Assembly (NCBI RefSeq): GCF_000376385.1
Contig: NZ_AQWN01000005.1
Coordinates: 213,462-277,461, forward strand
Direction: 5' to 3'
Source: Desulfurispora thermophila DSM 16022
GTDB lineage: Bacteria; Bacillota; Desulfotomaculia; Desulfotomaculales; Desulfurisporaceae
Length of the DNA: 64,000 nt
The notes beneath the pieces were generated by a model. That model was not told the origin of the DNA. It worked only from the letters and a program-made list of their open reading frames with translations, and searched no databases. The translations under genes were made by a program, and so were the position numbers. Position 1 is the first letter of the stretch, and each line of letters opens with the position of its first letter. This document shows positions 24,373 to 31,377 of the stretch, piece after piece.

Positions 24373-25050
24373 ATAATTAAATATCCGCAACTGCAAAAAA
24401 ACCGGTGGGTGAAAAAGGTTTCGTTCCTGCCGCAGCGAGAAAATGGGGCAGTGCATATTCGAAGCGTTGAGCAAGGATGTGCCGGTCTGGCCGACCAAAC
24501 AAAGCCCGCTGACCCTTAGAAAAGCGTGGGCAGGCCGGAGGCAGCCTGCGGGAGACACGCGGTCAGTGTGAAACGAGAACGGCCCGAAGCCGGTACAAAT
24601 CAGGTGCGGCAGGCCTGGTACCGGCCGACTCGAATAGCTGCCGTACCCCCGATAGGGTTGCAAGCTTTGGTCGTCAACATTGGCGACCCACAAGGCAGGT
24701 GGGGCTTGCAAAACTGGGGGGCTCCCACAGAGAGGGGAGTACTGCCTGTCACACGTTCGGGGCTCCCCGGCCCAGCAGCAGAAAGGGGAGGCTGCTCCAC
24801 CCACCAGAGCAGTCTATCAGCAGGGTGACCTGCTGAAGGAGAAAGAAAGCCCCTTTTGCGGGGCGAGAAAACTAATGAAAAAACCCTTCTAAACAGGGTG
24901 GAAATCAATCAAGTATAAACATTCGTCCCATAGGGGATGGATGGAAAACCCGAACGCACAACTCCCTAAAATGGGATAAAACAACAAAAACAGAAAAGTG
25001 CAGGCCTCCGGCAATCAGCCGGTTAATCAGGTGTGCACCGAGAAAGAAAC

Positions 25051-25121
25051 AAAGAGCATTCGCTAAGAGTATTCTGGAAAAGACAGGAATAACTCTTAGT
25101 AATGCTCTTTTGCGCTTTTTT
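25051..25121 (+). terminator. Long-stem terminator closing the RNA locus
   Basis: AAAGAGCATT and CTAAGAGT (25051-25070) pair with ACTCTTAG and AATGCTCTTT (25091-25110), then TTTTGCGCTTTTTT. The stem of over 20 bp makes this a strong stop for transcripts from the structured RNA. Confidence 0.85.
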
Positions 25122-25197
25122 AAGGCAAACAGCCCGCCCGGGCGATACGAGCGTCCGGTGGGCAAACCCGGACAAAACATGGGAAGGAGTAGTAAGC

Positions 25198-25461
25198 ATG
25201 GCTTATCCGGGATATAATAATCTCGGGGTGATTACCATGGCCATTACCAAAGAAGCCATTACTAAAGAATACGTAAAAGCACTCATCGACCGGTTGAATG
25301 ACGAACAAATTCAGGCATTATGGGTTATTCTCAATTCCATGGCCTGGCCTGTAGAAAAAATAACTCCTGAAGAAACAGCGGAAATCGAAGAAGCATTTGC
25401 CGAAATAGATGCAGGGAAAGGAATATGTGCCGAAGATGTCTGGAGGGAACTGGGTGTTTAA
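25198..25461 (+). CDS. Probable RelB/ParD-like antitoxin
   Basis: 87 residues. Helical N-terminal half (KALIDRLNDEQIQALWVILN) and an acidic ending EEAFAEIDAGKGICAEDVWR that resembles antitoxins paired with RelE-type toxins. AAGGAG precedes ATG 25198; ATG 25237 is a second possible start with GGGGTGAT before it. The adjacent gene is a broken RelE-like toxin, which supports the call. Confidence 0.6.
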   Translation: MAYPGYNNLGVITMAITKEAITKEYVKALIDRLNDEQIQALWVILNSMAWPVEKITPEETAEIEEAFAEIDAGKGICAEDVWRELGV

Positions 25462-25559
25462 AATAATCCTTTCCCAAAAAAGCTGCGCGGCAGTTTAAGT
25501 CTTTGGAAAAAAGAACATTGGAAAGAATCAAAGCTGCAATAGAAACATTGCAGAAATAG
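25454..25559 (+). pseudogene. RelE-like toxin, frameshifted and truncated
   Basis: GTG 25454 overlaps the antitoxin stop and starts MFKIILSQK. An extra A in the AAAAAA run near 25477 shifts the frame; the toxin sequence resumes as KAARQFKSLEKRTLERIKAA and stops after IETLQK, less than half of a RelE protein. Inactive. Confidence 0.65.
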
Positions 25560-25638
25560 TCCACCGTAGTAAGGCATACCGCAAATAAGCAAAGCCGGGC
25601 GCACTTACCGGCCTAACCCAAACCAAGGAGGTGATTGG

Positions 25639-26349
25639 GTGCAGGCCGGTGGGCCTGTACCCGGAAAAATGCAAAGATTGCTGAACGCACTGGTGAAGGA
25701 AGTAGCCGCAGCTCCTCAAAAGCTGGAAGAAATGTGGCAACGCAAACTGGAAGTAGAAAGCCGCATCATCACCACTGAAACCGGCAGCGAAGAAAGCCAT
25801 GCCCTGTGGAACCAAATACACCAGCTGAACAAACAAATCGAGGCGGCCAAAATTCGTCACAGCTCATACACTGCCATACTCAACCTCTATGCCGCACTCG
25901 TTAACGCCGGCATGGCAGAAAGCGCGCAAGTAGTGCTGGAAGCTCTGGGCGCAAACAAATCATCATCCAGTACACCATCACCCGGAAACAACACCGGTGC
26001 GGGCGAAAATAACGGTACCGTACAGCAGGAAAAAGCCCAGGAAAAGCAGCAACCCCAGCAGAACCAGCATAACAAGAGCAAACAGCAAAACGGTCAACAG
26101 AGCCAGAACAGCGATACCGAAAACCAGAAAAGCGAAGAAAGCACCGGCCAGTTTCTCATCAAAGAAATCAAGCCGGGCAAAAAAGAAGGCACAATATGGG
26201 CCATTGCCGTAGCAGCAGATGGAACCGAGTATAACATCTGCTGCAAAAACGGAGTAGCCCAGAAAGCCAGCGAAAATATCGGTAAACAGGTATCCATTAT
26301 GTATCGCCAGATGGACAAAAACAAACTGTTTGCCGCGAAAATCCAATAA
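25639..26349 (+). CDS. Hypothetical protein with Gln/Asn-rich linker
   Basis: 236 residues from GTG 25639, 5 nt after AAGGAGGTGATT. The N-terminal 100 residues are helical (coiled-coil-like), followed by a long low-complexity linker rich in Gln, Asn and Lys, and a C-terminal 75-residue beta-rich domain (TGQFLIKEIKPGKKEGTIWA) that may be an OB fold. Such a plan suits a nucleic-acid-binding accessory protein, but no family is recognised. Confidence 0.6.
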   Translation: MQAGGPVPGKMQRLLNALVKEVAAAPQKLEEMWQRKLEVESRIITTETGSEESHALWNQIHQLNKQIEAAKIRHSSYTAILNLYAALVNAGMAESAQVVLEALGANKSSSSTPSPGNNTGAGENNGTVQQEKAQEKQQPQQNQHNKSKQQNGQQSQNSDTENQKSEESTGQFLIKEIKPGKKEGTIWAIAVAADGTEYNICCKNGVAQKASENIGKQVSIMYRQMDKNKLFAAKIQ

Positions 26350-26425
26350 AACCCGACACAGGAACAGTGCGCCCAGGGTGAAGTTAAATACCCTGCTGTA
26401 AAGCGCCGGCCAGTGTTCGGAAAAA

Positions 26426-26498
26426 AAAAGAGGACGCTAAAAGGAGAACAGGTGAACCATAAATCACCTGGTAACCCCTTGCGTCCTCTTTTGCTTTT
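26426..26498 (+). terminator. Terminator with nested hairpin
   Basis: AAGAGGACGC (26429-26438) pairs with GCGTCCTCTT (26481-26490), followed by TTGCTTTT; inside the loop AGGTGA...TCACCT forms a second hairpin. Confidence 0.8.
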
Positions 26499-26529
26499 AT
26501 CAAAAGCACGCCATTAACAACTGCAACAT

Positions 26530-26850
26530 TGGGTTTGGTGGTATAACCCGGACGCAACCCTTTCCGGAAGGCCTCTCACATGGAGGCGTGTGAGGCCAGA
26601 AAGAAAGGGGGTGGAAACGTGTTGCTGGTTGAGCTAATTCAGCTGCTGACAGCAGCAATAAACCTGCTGGCAAAGCTGACTGAACTCAAGCAAGCGTCCA
26701 CCGCCAAGAAAAGGAAAAAGCGTTAGGCAAAGAACCTAACGCCCGAAACATTAAATACCCCTAAAAAACCACACGCCTCCACCCCTAAAAGGGGAGTGCT
26801 TGATTAAATTATATCCGCCAACGGAGATTTAATCAAGCACAGTAAAAAAC
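26530..26850 (+). other. Structured small-peptide module, copy 1
   Basis: Unit consisting of a folded leader, a 35-residue gene, a hairpin around its stop codon and a 3' stem. The leader has GGTTTGGTGGT and ACGCAACC, then CCCTTTC that pairs with GAAAGGG at the ribosome site. After the gene, GCGTTAGG...CCTAACGC and GTGCTTGATTAAA...TTTAATCAAGCAC form stems. The same order recurs at 30430-30735. Confidence 0.65.
26620..26727 (+). CDS. 35-residue amphipathic peptide, copy 1
   Basis: GTG 26620 after AAAGGGGGTG. One hydrophobic/amphipathic helix (LIQLLTAAINLLAKL) and a very basic tail KKRKKR. Close relative of the peptide at 30507. The size, helix and charged tail recall type I toxin peptides, and the ribosome site lies in a stem; that role is inference only. 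Confidence 0.6.
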
Positions 26851-26900
26851 AGCTGCAGTAGGACTAAACACCAAGCAAAGCAAACAACCATGGGAACCAT

Positions 26901-26973
26901 GGGCGCAACCGAGCCCGAACCATTCTAAACCGAAAGGAGGGAATGGGGCGGGCCGGATGCCCGCCCCGGAACA
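26901..26973 (+). promoter_or_regulatory. Leader with hairpin between ribosome site and start, copy 1
   Basis: AAAGGAGGG, AAT, then a perfect 9-bp hairpin GGGGCGGGC-CGGAT-GCCCGCCCC, then GGAACA and ATG 26974. If the hairpin is looped out, the ribosome site is 9 nt from the start. The 70 bp at 26901-26970 are identical to 27844-27913. Confidence 0.8.
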
Positions 26974-27837
26974 ATGCCAGAAAGACCCGGAAACAACAAT
27001 ACGAAAAACCAGGAGAAAGCCAGCGCCGTACTGGCCAAATTGATACTCGCCTTCCAAACCGGTGAACTACCTGCAGCCATTGCCCAGACCGTGATCACCG
27101 GCCCCGGCAGGCCCAGCGCCCGCTGGAGCCTGGGCAACAGGATCATCATGTTCCTGGCGGGTACCGAGGATGCCCGGGGCTTCCAGCAATGGCAGCAGGT
27201 AGGCCGGCGGGTGAAAAAAGGAGCCAAAGCCTTCTACATCCTGGCGCCCACCACTCGCACAGTGCGAACCAGGGTGCGGGAAGTGGATCCGGAAACCGGC
27301 GAGGAGGTCGAACGCGAAGTGTGTCGGCAGATCATCACCGGCTTTCGGTATGTGCCAGTCTTCCGTTATGAGGACACCGAAGGCGACCCGCTGCCCTCCT
27401 GCAAGCCGTCGCAACCGCCGCCCCTTATGGATGTGGCCCGTCGTTTCGTCAACGACATCCGCTACGAGCCGTTTATGGGCGGTTGGTACGGCGCTTTCTC
27501 CCCCGGGCGTAGCCAGATTGTACTCGCTACCCACGACGCCCACGTCTTTTTCCATGAGCTGGCCCACGCCGTGCACCACCAGGTGCGGCCTGGCGGCCTG
27601 CAGGGTGGCCAGCAGGCAGATCAGGAGATCGTGGCCGAAGTGGTGGCCTGCGCGCTCTGCGAGCTCTACGGCTACCAGGGCTACCTCTGGCACGGCTGGC
27701 AGTATATCCAGCACTATGCCTGCGATGGGGAGAAAGCGCTGCGCCGGATCATGGCCGTGTTGGCTGAGGTAGAAAAAGTACTGTTGACAATACTGGACAT
27801 TGCCGAACCGACAAACCAGGAAGAAAAAATCGCTTAA
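26974..27837 (+). CDS. ArdC-like anti-restriction protein with metallopeptidase domain
   Basis: 287 residues. The N-terminal half (ARWSLGNRIIMFLAGTEDAR, then GFQQWQQVGRRVKKGAKAFY) is the ssDNA-binding ArdC-N type domain; the C-terminal half carries a zinc motif HELAH in HVFFHELAHAVHH and a later Glu in EIVAEVVACALCEL. ArdC proteins protect incoming element DNA from restriction. It is the first of several genes served by the hairpin-containing leaders. Confidence 0.85.
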   Translation: MPERPGNNNTKNQEKASAVLAKLILAFQTGELPAAIAQTVITGPGRPSARWSLGNRIIMFLAGTEDARGFQQWQQVGRRVKKGAKAFYILAPTTRTVRTRVREVDPETGEEVEREVCRQIITGFRYVPVFRYEDTEGDPLPSCKPSQPPPLMDVARRFVNDIRYEPFMGGWYGAFSPGRSQIVLATHDAHVFFHELAHAVHHQVRPGGLQGGQQADQEIVAEVVACALCELYGYQGYLWHGWQYIQHYACDGEKALRRIMAVLAEVEKVLLTILDIAEPTNQEEKIA

Positions 27838-27843
27838 AAACCA

Positions 27844-27916
27844 GGGCGCAACCGAGCCCGAACCATTCTAAACCGAAAGGAGGGAATGGGGCGGGCCGGA
27901 TGCCCGCCCCGGAAGC
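27844..27916 (+). promoter_or_regulatory. Leader with hairpin between ribosome site and start, copy 2
   Basis: First 70 bp identical to copy 1 at 26901; AAAGGAGGG, 9-bp GC hairpin, then ATG 27917 at the same distance. Confidence 0.8.
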
Positions 27917-28648
27917 ATGAAAAAGATTCTGGTGCAACGCAGGGATGGAGAGATATACCATACCATGTTTAAGTCGATTGCTGAAATGGTTGCTGAAAAT
28001 AGCAACCCCGAAACATCCTGCATTAGGTGGGAAAATATTGTCAGAATTGAAGAGAGTGCCGCTATCCCTTGGCGTCTTGTATGGGAGGGCGAAGATATCA
28101 AGTACCAATTAGAAGTGAATCCCGAGGACGTTTGTGTTTTTGCCGAAGTGGAGCTTTTGAGACTCTGGAGAAACATATGCACTATCAATGGGATAGAGCT
28201 TGAAGAATTTCTGAAGAAAAAACCGTTTACCGACATTATGCGTCGAGTGTTTGAGGGAAATGAATACTTCTCAAGCGTTATCAGAGAAGTATCTTTCTAT
28301 ACAACCGTACCCGATGAGACTATTAAACGCATGATGGGTTTCGGGAAAATCGAAAAACAGCTTCTAGACCGTCTTGAGCGAGCTCTAGTTGGTATACGTG
28401 AGTCAACATCTTTTTCTGTGCGGTTTTACAACGGATGCGAGGAATTACTGCGCAGGTACTATCCACGGTATACCATTAAGCGCTACAGATCCGGATTTGT
28501 GGATGTCAACTTACGCATGTGGGTTCCAAAAGGTGGCGAAGCGGAAGCAAAACACTACATCACACCTTCCTACGCAGGATTTTCCCTCGCCACAGCCCTG
28601 GCCTGCGCGCTACAGTTCGCAGAGCAGATCAGAACCGAAACCGATTAA
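27917..28648 (+). CDS. Hypothetical protein
   Basis: 243 residues, charged, with a mixed alpha/beta look. The ending MWVPKGGEAEAKHYITPSYA and a central SVRFYNGCEELLRRYYPRYT are the most distinctive parts. Less GC-rich than its neighbours. No family recognised; it shares the hairpin leader with the ArdC-like gene and probably the same expression control. Confidence 0.55.
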   Translation: MKKILVQRRDGEIYHTMFKSIAEMVAENSNPETSCIRWENIVRIEESAAIPWRLVWEGEDIKYQLEVNPEDVCVFAEVELLRLWRNICTINGIELEEFLKKKPFTDIMRRVFEGNEYFSSVIREVSFYTTVPDETIKRMMGFGKIEKQLLDRLERALVGIRESTSFSVRFYNGCEELLRRYYPRYTIKRYRSGFVDVNLRMWVPKGGEAEAKHYITPSYAGFSLATALACALQFAEQIRTETD

Positions 28649-28682
28649 TAAAAACCGACAATCGCATAAGGAGGGAGCAGGG

Positions 28683-29702
28683 GTGCAAGCACACCGCCAT
28701 CCGCAAGAAAAATTCAGGAGAGTCAGCCGTGCCCGCCCCTGCCCCATCTGTGGCAGGAGCGACTGGTGCGGCTACAACAGCTACCTGGCCAGCTGCATGA
28801 GGGTGGCCGAAGGCAGTTTCAAGAGCATTCAACTGTCCAACGGCCAAATAGCCTACCTGCACTGGCTCACCCAGCCGGACCATGCCGCAGAAAATACCCA
28901 ATCTAGAGAAACCAATCAAGCCACAGAACAAAAGACAGACCTCGCCTCAGTAGAAACACGGGATAGAGTATACAAGGACTTCCTCAGTCTCCTTGGCCTC
29001 TACCCTCAGCACCGGCAGGTTCTCCTGCGCCGGGGACTGAGCGAGAGCGAAATACAGGTGGCAGGCTACAAAAGCACACCACAGCAGGCACCATGGCAGA
29101 TCTGCCAGCGCCTAATAGAGCGCGGTCACAACTTGAAAGGTATACCCGGTTTTTATCAGAAAACCGGACCGCGCGGCGTCAGATACTGGACATTCGACGG
29201 TCGATCCGGATACTTCATCCCCATCCGGGACCAACACGGCCGCATCCAGGCCCTGCAGCGGCGCATGGACGACACCACCGCAGGCAAATACCGCCTCTTC
29301 AGCGGCCACACCGACCATGGCGGCTGCTCCTGCGGCACACCGGCGCACATCGCCCGTCCCTCCCGGCTGCAGGACCATCGCATCTGGATCACCGAAGGGC
29401 CGCTGAAAGCCGACATAGCCGCCGGGCACCTCGGGGCAGTAGTTATAGGTGCCTTAAGCGCCCAATCCTGGCAGCCGGTGCTCACCGCGGTAATGCAACT
29501 GAACGCAAAAGAAATAGTCCTGGCATACGACCAGGACTGGAAAACCAACCTGCGGGTCTACCAGGCCATGGCGACTCTGCGCAAGGAACTGAAAAAAGCA
29601 GGCCTGGCCGTCAATATGGCCAACTGGGACCGGCAGCACAAAGGAATAGACGATGCCCTGGTGGCCGGTGTAGCCATACGGGTCACAGCTACAAGGGTCT
29701 AA
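28683..29702 (+). CDS. Toprim-domain primase-like protein (DUF3854-like)
   Basis: 339 residues from GTG 28683 after AAGGAGGGAGCA. An N-terminal zinc-finger-like stretch (CPICGRSDWCGYNSYLASC) is followed by a linker and a DnaG-like Toprim domain: Glu in IWITEGPLKADIAA, then acidic residues in LAYDQDWKT and KGIDDAL. This layout is found in primase/helicase-loader proteins of plasmids and integrated elements, so a role in element replication is likely. Confidence 0.72.
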   Translation: MQAHRHPQEKFRRVSRARPCPICGRSDWCGYNSYLASCMRVAEGSFKSIQLSNGQIAYLHWLTQPDHAAENTQSRETNQATEQKTDLASVETRDRVYKDFLSLLGLYPQHRQVLLRRGLSESEIQVAGYKSTPQQAPWQICQRLIERGHNLKGIPGFYQKTGPRGVRYWTFDGRSGYFIPIRDQHGRIQALQRRMDDTTAGKYRLFSGHTDHGGCSCGTPAHIARPSRLQDHRIWITEGPLKADIAAGHLGAVVIGALSAQSWQPVLTAVMQLNAKEIVLAYDQDWKTNLRVYQAMATLRKELKKAGLAVNMANWDRQHKGIDDALVAGVAIRVTATRV

Positions 29703-29725
29703 AAAAAGGAAAGCGAGGAGTCAAA

Positions 29726-29965
29726 ATGACCGAGAAAACCAAAACCGACTTCCTGAACAAAGTGGCAATGCAGGTGGAAATCAACCGCCTGGTCCACGGC
29801 GACAAAGAACTTTCCTTGACGGAATGGTCCCTCATTGTGGCTGAGCACATGGGTCACCTCATGGCGGCCCTGCGCCAGAATGACTATGCCCAGATCGAGA
29901 AAGAAATTCTGCACATGGCAGCTCCCTTAATGGAGATGCACGAAAAGTTGCTGCAAAAAAACTGA
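29726..29965 (+). CDS. Small hypothetical protein, MazG-like helical pattern
   Basis: 79 residues from ATG 29726 after GCGAGGAG. The pattern WSLIVAEHMGHLMAALRQ then IEKEILHMAAPLMEM follows the spacing of MazG-like helices but with Glu-to-His and similar changes at metal-binding positions, so activity is doubtful. The leader of the next gene begins at its stop. Confidence 0.5.
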   Translation: MTEKTKTDFLNKVAMQVEINRLVHGDKELSLTEWSLIVAEHMGHLMAALRQNDYAQIEKEILHMAAPLMEMHEKLLQKN

Positions 29966-30005
29966 AAGGAGGGAACGGGGCGGGCGCAAAGCCCGCTCCG
30001 CGGAC
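29965..30005 (+). promoter_or_regulatory. Leader with hairpin between ribosome site and start, copy 3
   Basis: AAAGGAGGG, AAC, then GGGGCGGGC-GCAAA-GCCCGCTCC (one mismatch), GCGGAC and ATG 30006. Same spacing as copies 1 and 2 although loop and flanks differ, so the design is conserved rather than merely copied. Confidence 0.75.
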
Positions 30006-30311
30006 ATGAGTAAGCAGAGTAAGCAGAATAAGATCAAGATACAAGTGCAAGTGCACGGCAACCTGCCCCAGGCCGAAATCGACCACTGGGTAGCCGATGC
30101 CGTAGAACGCTGGGCGAGAAGAGGCAGAGAACTGGAAAAGATCATCATCCGCGAAGTACCGGGGACCGACGAATTAGACATTACCGAAATACCTGTACCC
30201 CTGGGGAAAATCGTCCGCATCCGCCGCATAACCGGCTACCTGGCCGAAGTTGACCAGTGGAACGCAGCCAAAAAAGCCGAATTAGCCGAGCGCATTCCGC
30301 ATACAGGTTAA
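30006..30311 (+). CDS. Small protein with NrdD-like C-terminal motif
   Basis: 101 residues. The end RITGYLAEVDQWNAAKKAEL followed by AERIPH matches the tail consensus of anaerobic ribonucleotide reductases (RITGYL...FN..K..E...R..H), but the zinc cysteines and catalytic domain are absent. It may be a stand-alone adaptor. Translation uses the third hairpin leader. Confidence 0.55.
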   Translation: MSKQSKQNKIKIQVQVHGNLPQAEIDHWVADAVERWARRGRELEKIIIREVPGTDELDITEIPVPLGKIVRIRRITGYLAEVDQWNAAKKAELAERIPHTG

Positions 30312-30429
30312 AACAAACTGTTGCGGAGATAACTACACTCCATTATCTGTAGAGGAACGGGCCGCCTTTATCATTGAGAAGGCGTTGAAGCAAGAAAACC
30401 AGCTGAAAGCCAATTAAAAAAATCGAAAA

Positions 30430-30735
30430 ATCGGTTTGGTGGTTATCCGTAACGCAACCTCTCTTGCCGCCCGGTGCGGGGGTGTCGGTGGTGAAGAGAG
30501 GGGGTGATGCCGATAGTAGACATAATCCAGTTGCTGACGGCAGCATTAAACCTGCTGGCCAGTATATTGAGATTATGCGGCGTTGCCCGCAAGCAAAAGA
30601 AAAAGGCTAGGTAAAAATACCTAACCCAAGCACCAGTTAACCTAACCCAAAACCACCCGCCCCCATCTTAAACGGGGGGTGATTTAAGCTTATTTTACCC
30701 GCCGTAAGGCCATAAAGTCAATAAGCTTACCGGCT
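30430..30735 (+). other. Structured small-peptide module, copy 2
   Basis: Same parts as the module at 26530: leader GGTTTGGTGGT and ACGCAACC, then CCTCTCTT pairing with AAGAGAGG over the ribosome site; small gene; hairpin TAGG...CCTA at the stop; and 3' stem TAAGCTTATT...AATAAGCTTA with a CCGCCGTAAGG loop (CCGCCAACGG in copy 1). Confidence 0.65.
30507..30614 (+). CDS. 35-residue amphipathic peptide, copy 2
   Basis: ATG 30507 after GAGAGGGGGTG. Shares IQLLTAA-(I/L)-NLLA with the peptide at 26620, then a helix and a basic end RKQKKKAR. The leader stem covers its ribosome site. Confidence 0.6.
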   Translation: MPIVDIIQLLTAALNLLASILRLCGVARKQKKKAR

Positions 30736-30779
30736 CCGGGCGCTTATGCCCGGAGCAAGCCCGCACAAAAACACCCATG

Positions 30780-31185
30780 GCCACAAGGGCCACATTACAG
30801 CTCCGAGCTGCCTTTTACTTGGGCAGCCACCGCGTAAAGCGGTCATGGAGCAGTGCTCTGCGCTCGGAAACGAGCGCAGCGTGCAATGCACGCGAAGAGC
30901 ACATAAGTGCTAAACTCCCAAAAAGCCCGCCAGTGCTGCGGGCAGTTGCGCGGGAGGTCTGTATAAGTGCCGCACAAGTGGCACATATGCGTGCAGCGCA
31001 AACGGCGCAGGCCGCATGACCGCGCAGACAGCTGAATAGGGGCGACATGCAGCACATCTGTGGTTGCCGGCACGCGCCGGCAGGCGAGTGGCGGCAACCA
31101 CAGATGCACGGGGCGCGCCCCGTCTCAGGCGCCCGCCGGAGGCGGGTGCGCTGAGACGGGGCCGGCAGACCCCGCAGGAATACGC
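30780..31185. ncRNA. GC-rich multi-hairpin region, RNA or recombination site
   Basis: Unusually strong inverted repeats in 400 bp: CTGCGCTCG-GAAA-CGAGCGCAG (30859-30880) with a GNRA loop, GCGTGC-AAT-GCACGC (30879-30893), AGCAC-ATAA-GTGCT (30897-30910), GCCCGC...GCGGGC (30926-30944), GTGCC...GGCAC (30967-30984), a stem of about 14 bp at 31052-31107 (CATCTGTGGTTGCC with GGCAACCACAGATG), and CCCCGTCTCAG...CTGAGACGGGG (31116-31161). No credible gene. Lies just before the recombinase genes. Could be a folded RNA, an origin or an attachment-type site. Confidence 0.6.
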
Positions 31186-31206
31186 GCAGCGCAAGGACTT
31201 CCGGCA

Positions 31207-31338
31207 ATGCTTTCTCAGAGAAATGGCAGAAAAAAACCGGAAGGTACTCCTTGGGCCTGGGTTATTATTGTCTTTTTCAGCTGTGCCGTGTGGGACAAGA
31301 CTACCGGGGCGGAAGCCGTGAAACGCCGGCCGGGATGA
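31207..31338 (+). CDS. Possible small membrane protein
   Basis: 43 residues with one hydrophobic stretch (WAWVIIVFFSCAVW) between basic ends. AAGGA lies 11 nt upstream of ATG 31207. Evidence is thin; it may be chance. Confidence 0.25.
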   Translation: MLSQRNGRKKPEGTPWAWVIIVFFSCAVWDKTTGAEAVKRRPG

Positions 31339-31377
31339 ATGTCATCTTTAACGAAAAAAGATCAGGAGGGATCAGTC

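Larger units (their letters stand above)
23940..24910 (+). ncRNA. Large repeated-hairpin structured RNA candidate
   Basis: Nearly 1 kb without a credible gene but full of paired segments. Examples: CTTCTA...TAGAAG enclosing GTTGC...GCAAC (23956-23989); GAGTC-N14-GACTC (24064-24087); CCGC...GCGG (24091-24112); CGCCT-GAAAGT-AGGCG (24115-24130); GGACC...GGTCC (24218-24242); GCCGGTAC...GTACCGGC (24589-24624); TTGCAAGC...GCTTGCAA (24658-24711); CAGCAGG-GTGA-CCTGCTG with a GNRA loop (24819-24836). The core GCG(A/T)TGAGC recurs eight times, mostly in loops, and a module of about 45 nt is repeated three times. A terminator lies at 25051. Resembles in scale the ornate large RNAs (GOLLD, ROOL) found in mobile DNA; no match was tested. 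Confidence 0.7.

Noticed and set aside
24003..24480. CRISPR array
   Set aside because: The repeated GCGATGAGC cores are short, irregularly spaced and sit inside hairpins with differing stems; there are no regular spacers and no cas genes.
24067..24804. A 245-codon minus-strand open frame
   Set aside because: It runs antisense through the paired segments of the RNA candidate, has odd composition, no ribosome site or family likeness, and its internal repeats (LLIAS) only mirror the RNA hairpins.
23940..24910. Group II intron or RNase P RNA
   Set aside because: No domain V-like hairpin, no intron reverse transcriptase and no RNase P conserved blocks were seen.
16135..30311. Complete integrative conjugative element
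   Set aside because: No relaxase or VirD4 coupling protein was found, so only a secretion-like module is supported.
30312..30415. Small frame encoding LSVEERAAFIIEKALKQENQ
   Set aside because: It reads like a helical peptide and could follow the upstream gene by frameshift, but there is no start codon or ribosome site.
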